Of a stretch of 42,704 nucleotides of DNA, positions 1-13,800 are shown one piece after another. The notes below the pieces were generated by a model. The model was not told where the DNA came from. It saw nothing but the letters and a program-made list of their open reading frames with translations, and did no database searches. Origin of the DNA: Saccoglossus kowalevskii (Eukaryota; Hemichordata; Enteropneusta; Harrimaniidae); the NCBI RefSeq assembly GCF_000003605.2, contig NW_003143794.1:940560-983263 (forward strand), read 5' to 3'. How positions within the stretch are numbered: the first letter of the stretch is position 1; every line of letters begins with the position of its first letter. Position numbers and translations under genes: made by a program.

Positions 1-321
1 TCAGAAACTCAGCATGCCGAGATTTTTGTGTTCGTTTTTATTTGAAACTTCGTTTATTTAGAATATATTTTCGTTACCAATAAAATAAAAATCTCTCAGT
101 CAATCAGAAACCCGGATTCATGCCTTCGAGGAAGGTCCCGTTTGAACGCTCACACCGTGTTTTTTTTTCGTTTGGGGGAAAACTAAAACTGGTCGAAATT
201 TTCGAATAAGAATGAGTCGGCAATTTCTAGTGGAGTTGAAAATTTGGAGGTAAATAAAACACCGAAACCCGGCAAATAAATAGGCGTTCGAATTTTTAGA
301 GGGGTCGAAAATTTGGAGTTT

Positions 322-658
322 TCACGGTACTAATTATTCCATTTCAATGAAACTTAGTACAAAGATGCTCTAGGACAATGTACAAACCTAATTAGTTTGG
401 GGTAAAAATCTGTTCATATTAATTCCCTAATAAGCATAATAATTCATAATTTTTTGGTTCTAATCACATTTCAATTAAACTTGGAGACATAGATTTTCTG
501 TTACATTGCGCAGACCTCATTAGTTTTACACTCAAATCTGGTCATATTAATTTTCTGATTTGCATAATTAGTTTTCAGCTAAGTAATTTCGAATTATATT
601 TAATGTGTCTCCAATACTCTCAGCACATGGGAGTTCTTTCTAAGCTTTCTTTGATTTA
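322..658 (-). repeat. Dispersed repeat, inverted copy of the family at the right end
   Basis: This stretch lies in an arginase intron. Read on the minus strand it closely matches the sequence from about 41724 onward: both share a run around AAGAAAGCTTAGAAAGAACT, then a GTGCTGAGAG segment and GGAGACACATTA. It then passes into degenerate units with a theme of 'ATTGAAATGTGAT ... AATTATGCAAAT'. The two copies are about 41 kb apart and point in opposite directions. Similar single units occur near 7560-7680 and 33360-33420. No coding capacity is visible. Nothing else was recognised in bases 1-827. Confidence 0.7.
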
Positions 659-827
659 TTATTGGCAATAAATGTGACCTAGGAATACAAAAATATAGAT
701 TGCTTTTAATCAATTATCTAATACTGGTCAAAAAACTACATCACATTCTCTCACAATAGCTTCAGACTTCTACTTCTGGAAGCATCTTCATTCATTATGT
801 AAACTATACTTTGTTATTTTTATGTAG

Positions 828-1885
828 CCGAGACAGACCAATTCACATCAGTTTTGATATTGATGCATTGGATCCATTACTCGCCCAGAGTACAGGAACA
901 CCAGGTAATAAGTATTTCCCACTTACTATAGTGAGCTTGTTGAACAAAATAAATTGCAGCTAGTTTAATAATATTATTAGAGCCAGTTTTCAGTACAATT
1001 GTTTTTTTGAAACTATAAAATTAAGTTCCAACAGAGAATTAGTTAGGAAAACTAAAGTCAATTTCCAATTATAAAATATAGCTATAGCATATTATAAAAT
1101 TGGGCTGTATTGTACAAACATTGTGTATCAAACCCTAAATAGATTTTTTTTTTTTCAGTTTATGGAGGATTGACTTTCAGGGAAGGAATGTATATAGTAG
1201 AAGAAGTAGGAAGTACAGGTATGTTTATTGCATATTAATCGTTAGAGCGTCAAAGTCAACTTTTGGCACCATTCACAAATTAAACCCATAATTTCAAAAT
1301 TTCTATCAAGAGTTGTAGCCAATAGAAATTTATGTCCATTTGTAACACAATTTTCCCAAGACATTTTGCAAAAGTTTTTGCTGGAAAAAATGTGGCACTT
1401 GATGTGTTGATGATGAGGTCTGGCACAATTTTTGACTGAAAAAATTATGGCATTCAAAGAACTGAACTGATAATATTTTTTGCCCATGGACTCACTGATG
1501 TCACTTTTCAACTTCAACACGGTAGTATATAGAGTGTTCACAATAGGAAAGCACTGTAAAACTGTTTAAAAATGTTGTGATCTGAAAAGATATGACTTCA
1601 GCAAGAATATCATCACTAACATTTCATTGTTTAATCATTCGTTGTATGATGCTTGGATGTCACACAGTCAAAGATACCTGAGAATTTATTAAACCAGTTT
1701 CCTGTCATTGTCTTTTAGGTATGGTGACTGGTATTGATATGGTAGAAGTTAATCCTGAGTTGGGCACAAAATTTGAGCAGAATGTTACTGTGAACACTGC
1801 AGTAGATGTTTTAACAGCTGCTTTGGGAAAACGAAGACATGGCAATATACCTACTGGATATGTCTTGCCAAAAGCCAAAAACTGA
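828..1885 (+). CDS. ARG: Arginase, C-terminal part (last three coding exons)
   Basis: Three exons are visible at 828-904, 1159-1218 and 1719-1885 (stop TGA 1883-1885), with AG acceptors and GT donors and phases that fit. The first exon carries RPIHISFDIDALDPLLAQ, the manganese-binding signature SFDxDxxDP of the arginase/ureohydrolase family, whose two aspartates are metal ligands. The second carries GGLTFREGMYIVEE. The third carries GIDMVEVNPEL, whose glutamate lines the substrate pocket, and ends in a basic tail, ...VLPKAKN. Arginase hydrolyses L-arginine to ornithine and urea. The upstream exons with the histidine ligands lie outside the window, so cytosolic versus mitochondrial type cannot be judged. 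A possible poly(A) signal AATAAA lies at 1958-1963. The 'ARG' symbol is generic because vertebrates have two paralogues. Confidence 0.95.
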
Positions 1886-4818
1886 ATGAGTACTGTATCC
1901 ATCCATGTCCACACTTGCCTCATACATTTCAAGTAGATTTGAGAGAAATTTATAGAAAATAAAATGTATAACAATATTGGACTTGCAAATAGCCATAAAA
2001 TTTTAGCCAACATATAAAATTCTGCAGCATAAGGTTCGTTTGCTTCAGGTTGATTACTGGATGTAAACACAAATGAAATGTTTACAATAAAGAGCAGTCT
2101 TCAATGGCTGATAATGTGTTCCATTTAAATGCCATCAATAATTGAATATAAATATATTTGCATGCTGGTACAAGTATTTAATACATTGTAATTACAAAAC
2201 GGTATTTTTTCACTATTGATATATCAAGAATTTCTTGATTTAAATTTACTTTATGGAATTAGTGAATCAAAGTACAAATGATTACAATATTAAACCATTT
2301 ATTGTCATTTATTGTTACTTCATAAGATGCTCGTATTTTTTTTAAATAGCAGTGTTATTAAGAAACATTTATATGAAAGAACATATATATGTATATATTA
2401 TTTTAAAAAATGAACTACCAATATGAACTGAAGATGTATTTACTATTACAACTGTATTTACTGTTGAATTATGCAGAAACCAGTGTGGTTTATATAAGGA
2501 GTTTGTATATCGGATACCATGTTTGTAATTGTTTTAACCTTTTGAGCGCCTTTATCAACTTTTGGCACCATGAACAATCTGCTCCTCCCCACATGAAATG
2601 TTGTTAAAATTTTACAACTTTTGATCAAAATCTAAAAGAAATATCTGAAACTGTACGTATGGTTCAAAATTATGATGAAATTCAGTGTTTATTTTACAAA
2701 ATATAAAAACATGCACTAAGTTTTGGGCAAGAAATACATCTGTTACTCAAATAGGTTACGAATACATGCCAAGCCTTAGCATTTCATTCCTTGTGGGGTA
2801 GGATATAGATATACAATGTGATAGACTTTTGGAGCTATATGTTTTGTTGACGTATACATAATAGTATTTGCTTGTTAGATTACCTGTTCTTTAATAAAAG
2901 ATACATGAATATTTACCTCATAAATAAAAAATCACACAAGACAGAGTTTCTCTGTTGCTTGTATGGGTTATGTATCTAGATGGATTCCTTCCAAGTTTTA
3001 CTTCTGAATTAATATGTATTTAGTTTGACCCCAACATTATACAACATGCAAAATACTGTTTTGAATACCGCCCTCTATATATTGTATAGTATCACAAAAA
3101 CGTCCAACTACCCGTTTTCTTACTCCAACTCCAAAAAATGTGGGAATTCATTTTATTTTTAATGAAAAGTATGTTTGATCTTGTTTCACTGACATCTCAA
3201 ATGCCACTGTTTGTATTGTATTGTAAATGCTACTTTTTTTATGAACATTTGAAATCATGGGGTGACCAGTGCAAATTTTATTTTTACCTGTTGTCTTATC
3301 TGTATAATTTAATTTTAATTTTTTCTCTCTGTGTCTACCGTTTTCTTTTACCTTGCCTGTATCATCAAAGATGGAAGGGAAAGATATATTAAAGGAAAAA
3401 TGTCAGTCCGGCATTGTTAATAATTATTAATGTGTGCACAATAACTTTACTAATTCTGTTCCAAATTTTATCAAACTTGGTCACCTAATTCATCAGCATA
3501 AAATCTTCCCTTAGTATGAACAACAGTTCTACTTGACTGATCACTGGTGATACGCATTCAAAGGACAGGCCACTGATCCCTGTGGGAATATGCAATGTTG
3601 TATGTGTTCAATAAAGTAAATCATTTATCTTGTAATAATATCATTGGTAATGTGTCTCCCAAATCCCATGGGAATACTAGACTGGGTTTCAATGCCACCT
3701 CATGGAGAGAGTTGTTGGACAGTCTGATACACATTTGCAAACCTACCAATAAAATCTTAATAGAAAACAAGATGTCAGATAATCGATTGAGCACTCCTAT
3801 GAATTGGGTGCCAAACTTTTGATCAAGATCTGAAGCCAATAGAAAATCTGTTTAGTCCAAAGTTATCAAAACAATGACAAAATACATAAAAAGCAAAACG
3901 TTGCATCCACATTTTAAAGGGAAATTTGTACTCAAAAATGTTTATTCTGTATTTGACAAACTGTTCATTCAAAGTATATAAATTTTGAAAATCAAAATTC
4001 ACAGAAATTTGTTTCAGCTTTTGAAACAGAGCTAAGACTAATTAAAAAACGCACTTCAAAAACAAAGATTGTAGTGTTTGAGAATGTAGATTGTCAGGAG
4101 GCAGACACTAACTATTTGCATTCTTTGGCAATTCAACATCTGTCCATTGTCATATGCTATGTTAACTCTGATTAGCTGTATGCTTTACATGCATTGCAAT
4201 CACTACAACTATTTGAGTTGATTTGTATACAAAGAAAAGATTACAACACGATAGTTTATTCCTGGAGGACGTTTTATTTACTTTTCAAATAATACTTAGT
4301 CGCACAATGAATATAATATGGCAGTTCATATTTGCCCCGGTAAATCATTAATTTTTGACAGATACCTGTACAAAATACTTGGGCAAAAACCAGCTAAGAT
4401 TTACGAATCCATTCACATCTAAATATCTACTATAGCGTGTGTCTACATCGAACGTTAAAATCTGCATATAAATTAGCGCGTAACAAAGATTGTGATAAGG
4501 GAAAGAGTGGTATAAACAAAGATCAGTGATTACTTGAAATCGATACCAGGAAGGGGAGGGGAATAGTTATATAACATTTTGTTATTTAATAATTTATTAA
4601 AATACATCAATTTGTCCAACTCCCTGTGGGCAAACTTTGCTGACACAAAGGGTTTCAACTTGATTTGGGAGGGGCCCCAATATTTTTTCGAGGGGCGACC
4701 GCCCCCACTGGTGTTTACATCACACTCCATCATGAACCTGAGACGACCCGACCTGCTTTCACTACGTGGCGACCTCTGACCTTCTATTCCAAAACAAGAG
4801 TGTTGCAGTCTGTTAAAA
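1886..4818. other. Spacer between arginase and acetyl-CoA synthetase genes
   Basis: About 2.9 kb without a recognisable gene. It probably contains the arginase 3' UTR (AATAAA at 1958) and, at its right end, the promoter of the next gene. Degenerate copies of an 'AACTTTTGGCACCAT / CCAAACTTTTGATCAAGATC' repeat occur around 2545-2640 and 3805-3840, with another in the arginase intron around 1248-1320. Base composition turns clearly less AT-rich from about 4640 to the start codon at 4819, as expected next to a promoter. No TATA box or CpG-dense island is convincing. Short open frames here look like chance. Confidence 0.6.
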
Positions 4819-7800
4819 ATGGCTTCCACGGTATTTCGCGCCTTACCAATAGCATTGCGGCATCCTTGCCATTTCTGCATCAGACCATCGCCGACGATTG
4901 CCAAGCACCTTATTGGGAAATGGCCAAACCCTGTCATTTCGCGGACGTCAAGTAACGGTGTCTGTTCAACAATCATTCCCGAAGTGCAAGTATTTAACGA
5001 GAAACATGGCCTGAACATTCAGAGTTACAAAGACCTCCACGATTTCAGTCTGAGAGACCCGGCATTATTTTGGGGGACTCTGGCTAAAAGTCGACTTGAT
5101 TGGTACCGTGAATTTGACCAAGTAATGAATTGTGATTTTACGAAAGGAAAAATTGCCTGGTTCCAAGGAGGGCAACTGAACGTCACGGGTAACTATCTTT
5201 CATTTCGGCTCGGCGTGATGTGTATCACTGTCTTTTTATGATTGGGGTCATTAGGGGTTGACCATTAATAACTCGGTGGGGGTGGGCGATGAAAGAATTG
5301 GAAAGCGAATTTGTACAGGATAAAATCATGGAAACAAATTACAGCAAATACATCACGGGGGAAAACATAACCACAAAACTGAGTGCTGTAAAAAAAATAC
5401 CGGTACATAGTATTTTTGCTATCGCCCCACCCAGAGCCTTTACTTGGTCCATCCCTTATCTCAGTTTGTTTGTGCTGGAATTTGAATTAACAACACAACC
5501 TTCAACTTGGTCATAAGTGTTTTGCATTTTGGTCATTGTCAATGTTGCTGCTGTAGTAGATGTATAAATTTTGGGTCATGCAGTCATTACTCATGCAAGT
5601 GTAAAGTTCAAATCCTGATTTGAAAGACATTGTTTACAATTTTCACAAAATCAAATGACCAGTTCAAACACCTCAAAATCAAATGACCAGTTCAAACACC
5701 TCAATAAAATCCAGAAGTTTATTCATATAGTCAACACAAACAAAAAACTATTACTGATGAAACTAATTGACTATATTATAACAGCAAAACAATTAGAGAA
5801 AAATTCCTTGAATGAATCAACATTTTAACATTGAGTTTTAAATTTAAATTCAAAATCAAATCATTCAATTTTTGCGACAGAAGTTTGAATCACGCCTTAA
5901 CTTGCAATCTGTGAGATAATGCAATGAACAGAAAATCATCTTTTGTGTTATTTGTTTCTGTTGTAGTTAACTGTGTTGATAGACATAAAGATAGAACTCC
6001 TGATAAAATTGCATTGATATGGGAAAAAGATGAACCAAATATGCATGAAACACTGACATACAAGTAAGTACCAATCTGATTCTCTTCCATTATTCTTGAA
6101 TTCAGATGTTATCAATTCAGTGTTCCCCTTAAGCAAGTCTCTCATTTGGCAACTTCGGTATTTTTACCATAAATATTAATATTAATTTTATTTGTCATTG
6201 AATGAGATTAACCTAAAAGTTGCACAAATGACCACATGGTTTCCATGGAAACTAAACCCCTCATTGTTCTTGTGTCAACAGATGTTTCTATCCATTATTA
6301 GCTATATGTCTGTGTACCTGAATAACCAATTTTAGATTATAGTAATTTAATTTCACTTTTTATCAAAAGTATTGTGTGTATGTCTTGCATACCATTTAGA
6401 ATTTTTTAGACTTATAATAATTTTTAATGAAACCATATCTGTAATTAAAATAACAAATCATAAATTTCATTTCATCATTTAAAGTGGTTGGCATCGTCTA
6501 GATTTCCTTCACAATGTGGTTTATTTTATGCAATCCTTAATTTCACTCCACTTACTTATCACTCTCTAAATTCCCCTCTATTTATATTTTAAACCTCCTC
6601 CATTGCAAATGGTCCACTCCTTATTTGAATTGAAATAATTTAAATATGATCCAAGAACCATAGAAAAGTAAACTCAAAATGTAACTACTGCACTTTTTGT
6701 TCACAGGGAGCTGTACGAGTTGATGAATCAGTTCGCAAATGTTCTCAAGAATCATGGTGTGCTGAAAGGCGATAGAGTATGCATTTATATGCCAGTGTCA
6801 CCTCTTTCTGTGGCAGCCATGTTAGCATGTGCTCGTATTGGTGCAGTTCACAGGTAACTTATCTGTCAATATATGTCATACTACTATTGATCTATTGTAT
6901 AGCTTGTATATGCAAGAGAAATCTATCATTAAATATAGAAACTTTATTCTGTCAACGAGTGATCAGAAAGTTGTAATTTTGCTCTGAATATAACTGCTAT
7001 GGAATGGACAGCAATATTCTCAAATGTTTGTAGAGTGATCCTTAGCCCTGATTCCCATGGATTTTGTTGTTTATATGAACTACCGGTAGTCATTGAAATT
7101 AGAAAAAACAACCACATTCTAAGATACAATTCCATGGAATATATTTGATTACCCCTTTCTTGTTTTAATAAAAAAATTTATTACGTTTGATTTACTGCTG
7201 GTCCTCACATCAGTAATTCAATAGCAAATGTAATTCTTGTTTTTGTTTTGATACAGTGTTGTATTTGCTGGTTTTAGTGCTGAAGCACTTGGAAGTCGAA
7301 TTAGAGCTGGTATGTGCATTTTATTTATTGTAAAGTGCAAATATGATTATAAAAGATATGTGTACTAACCATTCAGCCAAAGTGTGAATACGAGGACTTA
7401 TAAAAACAGGGTAGGATTTTCCCCAATCTGATTAAAAATCAGAACTAATCTGATTTTTTTAAAATTTACTTTTCAGCTCCCATGATATGGAGCTTATGTG
7501 GTACCAGCTCTGTGATTCTGTGAATCTGTGACTAAAATTTGTTTCACTGATAACTCAAGATTTACAAAATTTCAATTCAAATGAAATTTGGCACACAGCT
7601 AATATATGATGAGTAGATGTGCTGATTAGATTTTGTTGCAATTCCATGCATATTAATTAGTCAATTATCCCATTAATTAATTTATAACTTACAGTCTTTA
7701 AAGTTTCTTAACAAATACTTGACTAGGGTGAGTAGCCTATTGCAATAACATATTCTGTCGCAAAAATTACTGGTAATATTTCATTGGAAGGTCTGCAAAT

Positions 7801-10800
7801 TTGTGAATTTTAATATATAATGATTTATTATATCATGATGGATGTTATTTGAGCAGATACAGCATCTAAAAACATCAAATGTATGCGAGTATGGGGAGTA
7901 CGCATACGCAGTTACAAGAGTGACGCGGACATTTTTTCAGTTTGACGAAAAAGCAGTACCCTTTCTGATTTTCATGAATGCAAGTTCAATTTCACTTTGT
8001 GCGTCATATTCATCAATAGACAAAATCAAAGACAGATGCCATACAACTTTCTGCCAATCTTGATTCATAAATGTGCTGGTAACATGCACAGTGTTCTCCT
8101 CGGGTCTGCGTCGCTTAGACAATAGCCGCTTAACTTTCGTTTTGCCCACGATTCTGCAGTGTTCTCATCAGGTCTTTTAAGGGTATCGGGTCCGATACTG
8201 TTCTTTTTTTCCACGATACTGTTTCCCTCAAGCTGGGCCGTTTCCAGGCCATTGTTTTGCAATGATGAATCAGAACAGAACAATTCGTGTGAACTGATCG
8301 ATTCTAACTTATTATTTGGATACTCTTATTCACCTGCGGATACTTCGGCCTACTTTCAAGCATGAATATAGAAGAAAATCAATGATTTTTTTTCAGTATT
8401 GTTCCAGAAATTTATATAATAATCACAGTGATCACTATTATTGGGTTCAAAAATTATTTATGTTCATTCAAAATATAGTGGCCATGGCTGTCGGTTCAAC
8501 CCAGTACTGACCTTCACCGCTATTGTGACGCCACGAGCAGAGAAAAGGAAAGCTGAATCCCCTCGTCTCGACAGCAACAGCAAGGAAGTTTGTCAGTTTT
8601 ATTAGTCCCCGTTCGGACGAAGTCCGAAAACGAGGACTTATAATTCGGTCTCCGTCCGTCCTAAGTCTGTGCGTTCGTCCGGAGTCATATCTCAGAATCC
8701 CTTGGACCGATTCCGTTCATTCTTTGCATGTGCCTAGTACTTTATGTGGGACATATGCACATGCAGTGGTTTAGCGATTCGATTCAAAATGGCCGACTGG
8801 CAGCCATCTTGTTACATAGATTATACATGTTAGGATACATCTCCATGATGGTTTATTTCACAATTGGATCAAAGATGGCCGACTGGCAGCCATCTTGTTT
8901 TTTGAAAATGTTGTATTTTGGACAAGCTTTGTCAGTTTTCATTCAAATTTAGTACATAGATCATACATGTTAGGATACATGTCCCCGACCGTTCGTGAGT
9001 TCCTGAATCTGTCCGTCCGTGTGTCCGTCTGTCCGTGCGTCAGTCTGTCCAGCGTCATATTTCAGAATCCTGTGGACCGATTCCGTTTATTCTTTGCATG
9101 TGCCTAGTACCTTATGTTGGACATATGCACATGCAGTGGTTTAACGATTCGATTCAAAATGGCCGACTGGCAGCCATCTTGTTTTTTGAAAATGTTGTAT
9201 TTTGGACATGCTTTGTCAGTTTTCATTCAAATTTGGCACATACATGTACTTTATACATGTTAGGATGCATGTCCATGACAATTTGTTTCAAAACCTGGTC
9301 AAGGATGGCCGATTGACAGCCATCTGACTTTTTGGCCTTACTACTATATTTCCACAATTTATGTATCATTTTCATTCGTATTTGGCACATACATTATACA
9401 TATCAGTGTGTTTCATAATCAGATCAAATATGGCTGAATAACGGCTGTTTTTTTTTTGGCCACGCTCGCGACAACTCCTTCGCTTTAATATGACAAGCAC
9501 AAAGAGAACTTAACAGGGACTGTGTCATTTTCAATGACTTGTTCAAGATATAAATTTTCTATTTTACGCATTGGAGCTACACACCGTGACTGAAAGCACT
9601 TCCAATGTGATCTAATTTGTAAACAATCTCTTTGCACACGACTCCCAGTGTCTTCTCCTCGAGCATACAGTAATGTTTCACATTTGTTTTCGCTTGGTTT
9701 CCATCTTACTCAAATAAAACGAAGCAGTTGATTCCTATTTTACTTAGTGTATATTCTTGTTTGATATTTTTAAACAAAAATGCACTCATTAAACAAATAG
9801 TAAATATGCAAGTTTTTTGTTTTTGCCGAACGAGGACAAGGAAGACAAAATGGCGGTAGTTTTGTGTAGGGTCGATCGCGATCTTCGGTTTATATCAAAA
9901 GCATGTCTCACAAATGAATTTTGTTTTTTAGAGTGATAATTTGATAGCAATTAAACAAATTTCAATCGTTTGCGTATGTAAGGGCTGGATCACTTACTTT
10001 CAAGGGCTCAAAGTCCGGACGAACATTAAACTATGATGTTTTTATTTATCTGTTCTATTTTGATGATTTAATTTCAAGAATCTGTCAAGGAAACAATCTG
10101 TTGTTACTTTACATGTTCACGTAGGTTTAATTTAGCAGATTTTACTTGTCAGCGGAAATAGTGAAATTTGCCCATTGCGTCAGGAAGATCTATCCCGATT
10201 TGCTGCACTGAGGTTAATTGCGGTTTTTACTACTCCATCGCTAATGACACTCATTACCAAGAATTAAAAAAAACAAGTGAAATTAAGTCGCATTGGGAAA
10301 AAAACCCATAAGAAAATCAAAGCAAAAATTATTCAACTGCAGACGAGACAAACCCCGACCTCTAGAAATACCTCATTCATAGAGTGCCTCATTAGTGCCC
10401 TTTGTTTACAAGTATAGTGTCCTTGCATGTTTTTCAAAATACCCATATCAAAATCATGTGTTTCCATATACAGTATGTCATAGATTCTCAGACATCTTGA
10501 TCAATTTTATTGATGGAATGACCTACATTCACTTATTAGGCAAAGCCTATACCTTTATAATACATGCTCTGATCACACAGGAGCTATTTACAGTTTAACT
10601 TTGATTTAGGTTTGATTTTATCATTTTTTTCAATTATCTCCCTGATTTAATATTTTGTAATTGTCTGATCCTGAAAGCCCATCTAAACCAACCTTCATGG
10701 GAGATCTCGTTCAACCCGTGATGGAGCTTGATGTTTGTGTTTTCAGATTCAAAATGGCCATCAGGTGGCTATTTTTGTTTGAACAAATACTGTTCTATGG

Positions 10801-13800
10801 TCATATCTCTGACATGCATTGACTAATTGCAATCAAACTTTAAAACTAAATTTTATCCATCATTGTCACACATATTACCATGCAATTGTTTTAAATTCTG
10901 ATTCAAAATGGCTGGCTCACTGCAGTTTTGTTCGCTGTTGAACAGCAAGTGGAATGACAGGACTTGTTTATCAATTATTTTCTCTAGCATCGTCAGAGGT
11001 TGTCATAACAACAGATCAAGGAGTACGTGGAGGAAAAATAATTGATTTAAAGAAAACTGTAGATGCAGCTGTTGCGAGTTGTCCAACTGTTAAGAAGGTG
11101 TTTGTAACACAGAGAACTGGAGCTGAGGTACCAATGGGAGAGCTGGATATACCAGTGGAAGCTGTAAGATTGCCATATTTATTTATATGTATTGCCAAAT
11201 AGAACACACAATTTTGTTATTGACATCTTGCAATTAAATTATACTCACTGTGTATAACTTTATTTTATCTAAAAAAAATGCGTTACGGGGCTCAGTTTGT
11301 TTTTGATTCCACTCATTGGTTTACAGTACATCTATAAAATCAGATCAAATAACTTAACGAATTACATTCTCTATCTTCTTTCTGACAGGATTTAAAGCAG
11401 CCTGTAACAGGAATTCAGATTTCTATTTCTATTTTCAGAACACAGCAATTATTATGTTAAATTTAAGCAGATAAATGGAATTCAAATAATACAATCAGAC
11501 CAAAACAGCTTAAATTTAAGCCTCTCAAAACTTTGTATTCTCCAACATCTTACACGCATCATTAATATATGAATACAAATACTATCATACCTACAGGTGT
11601 GTGTTTAGAAAATAGCAAGTTGAATTAAAACACATTATAGATAGTAAGACGTCGTTACAAGGGGATGTAAACTGACAGCCATATACTAAAATTTACCAGA
11701 GTCCATATGTAGTCCACTGTGTTTAAAGTTATTTGACCAACTAATCTCACCAATTTTAATGTACGGGGCAGAAATCTGGGCATGTGATTTATTAAAAGAT
11801 GACAATGATCTTGAACACACCTGTAATCAATTTTATCTTTTCATATTTGGTGTAAGTAAAACTACATCAGTAATCGGTATTAAAGGAGAACTTGGCAGAA
11901 CGCCAATAAGAATTAAGGCGTCAACATTGGCAACTAAATATTGGTTCAGGCTAAATACCCTACCTGATAACCATATACTTAAATGTGCTCTCGATGAAGC
12001 AATTAAGAATAATTCTAGTTGGATAAAACATATTGAAAATATAATGGGCCACAATGACTTAGTGATCATAATTTAGAAATTGAAAGAGGCAGACAACAAC
12101 GACCAAAAATTCCTGCGGATGAGCGATTTTGTAAAAAATGTAATACAAATTCAGTTGAGGACGAACAACATTTTATCCTAGATTGTGAATTTCTCAATAA
12201 AGAAAGAGGGGAGCTGTTTCAGGAAATAGGAATTAAAAATAAACTAAATAAAACAGATAATTTCATTAAAATAATGACGTGCTTCATACTCCTGGCAAAG
12301 TTTCTAAATAAGGCAAAACAGAAATCAGGTATATGATAGCTATCACCTCTACATTGGGAGAATCCTGTAACTATCATTAATTTGTTTTTCCTATTAAGCT
12401 TTTAACATCTTTTATTTTTAATTTTATCTTATAGTCTAGCTACTGTATTTTTTCTTATGATTTGTATTTTATTTACCATACTGCGCCCTCTGATGGCATA
12501 GTAGTGTAATAAAGTTATTATTATTATTTAGTCACATTAGGTTACTTTCCTTCACAGCTTCCTTTGTGAGAGACACTTTTTTTTCTGTGACTAGTTTTAT
12601 GAACTTTGACCTATATTCATTTTAAAATGGCTATAAGATTAAGCTATAACATTTGGGAATTTACATTCTTGTGGAATGCTTGGTTACCCTTTCTTTTTAT
12701 CTCCATCTTGCACAGAAAAATATCAAGAATTTATATTTTCAAAAATAGAAGCAATATTATAGTCTAATGTAAACATGTATTTGTTTTGTATAGGAACTTG
12801 CTGGCCAGCCTACAGAATGTAACCCGGAAATAATGGATAGTGAAGATATGCTATTTATGCTGTATACTTCAGGTAGTACTGGTCAACCTAAAGGTTTAGT
12901 CCATACACAGGCTGGATACCTACTGTATGCTGGCTTCACACACCAGGTAAGGCAATATAAATTTAAAATTGTTTTGTTGAGATAGCATAGATTCATTCAA
13001 TTAAATGTCAACTTCAATCTACATGTATTTTTTTTTTTATCTCATCCATGTCCAAATGTGAGGGAATACTATTCTGACAGTCGGTTTAATTTGTTAAAAC
13101 TGGCGGCGAAGCTGCTCATTAGTTCTTCTAACTATGGAATATAGGATGATACTTACGTACTGTTATGATAACTAAAAGTTATCTAATAACTGGTTATTGA
13201 CTTGTCAGTAACCCCAACTCGGATTAAAATCTTTTGGATGGGGGATCACCTTCAGAGGGAGGGTCCCCCATTTCTGGAATAGCGTGTGTACGCTTGCGCA
13301 ATCACTCCCTTTATAAATCCGACCATCGTTGATATTGGTCATTTCTTTTGGGGGAGGCGGGTGCGGACGTAAGTATCATCCTATATTCCATAGCTGGAAG
13401 AACTAATAGGCGGCTTGGCTGCCAGTTCTAACAAACTATGTCATATAGGATGATACTGCAAGTCTGATTGCTTTGATATTGCATATATAGGTACTAAATG
13501 TGGACCTCTCTCAGATTTGTTCATTTTGTAATGATATCTTTAATTCTCTAATTTTGGTGAATATTTTTGTAATTTTTGGTAAAAAGTGATATTTTCAAAT
13601 TCTTGTTGAAAACCATAAGTCTGATTGCTTTGCTATTACATATATAGGTACTACATGTGGACCTCTCACAGATTTGTTCATTTCGTGATGATATCTTTAA
13701 TTCTCTAATTTTGGTGAATATTTTTGCAATTTTTGGTAAAAAGTGATATTTTCAACTTCTTGTTGAAAACCGTAAGTCCGATTGCTTTGATACTATACAT

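Noticed and set aside
4530-5018. 162-residue open frame on the minus strand over ACSS exon 1
   Set aside because: It is the antisense of a well-supported coding exon and its promoter flank; its peptide matches nothing I know and no splice sites support it.
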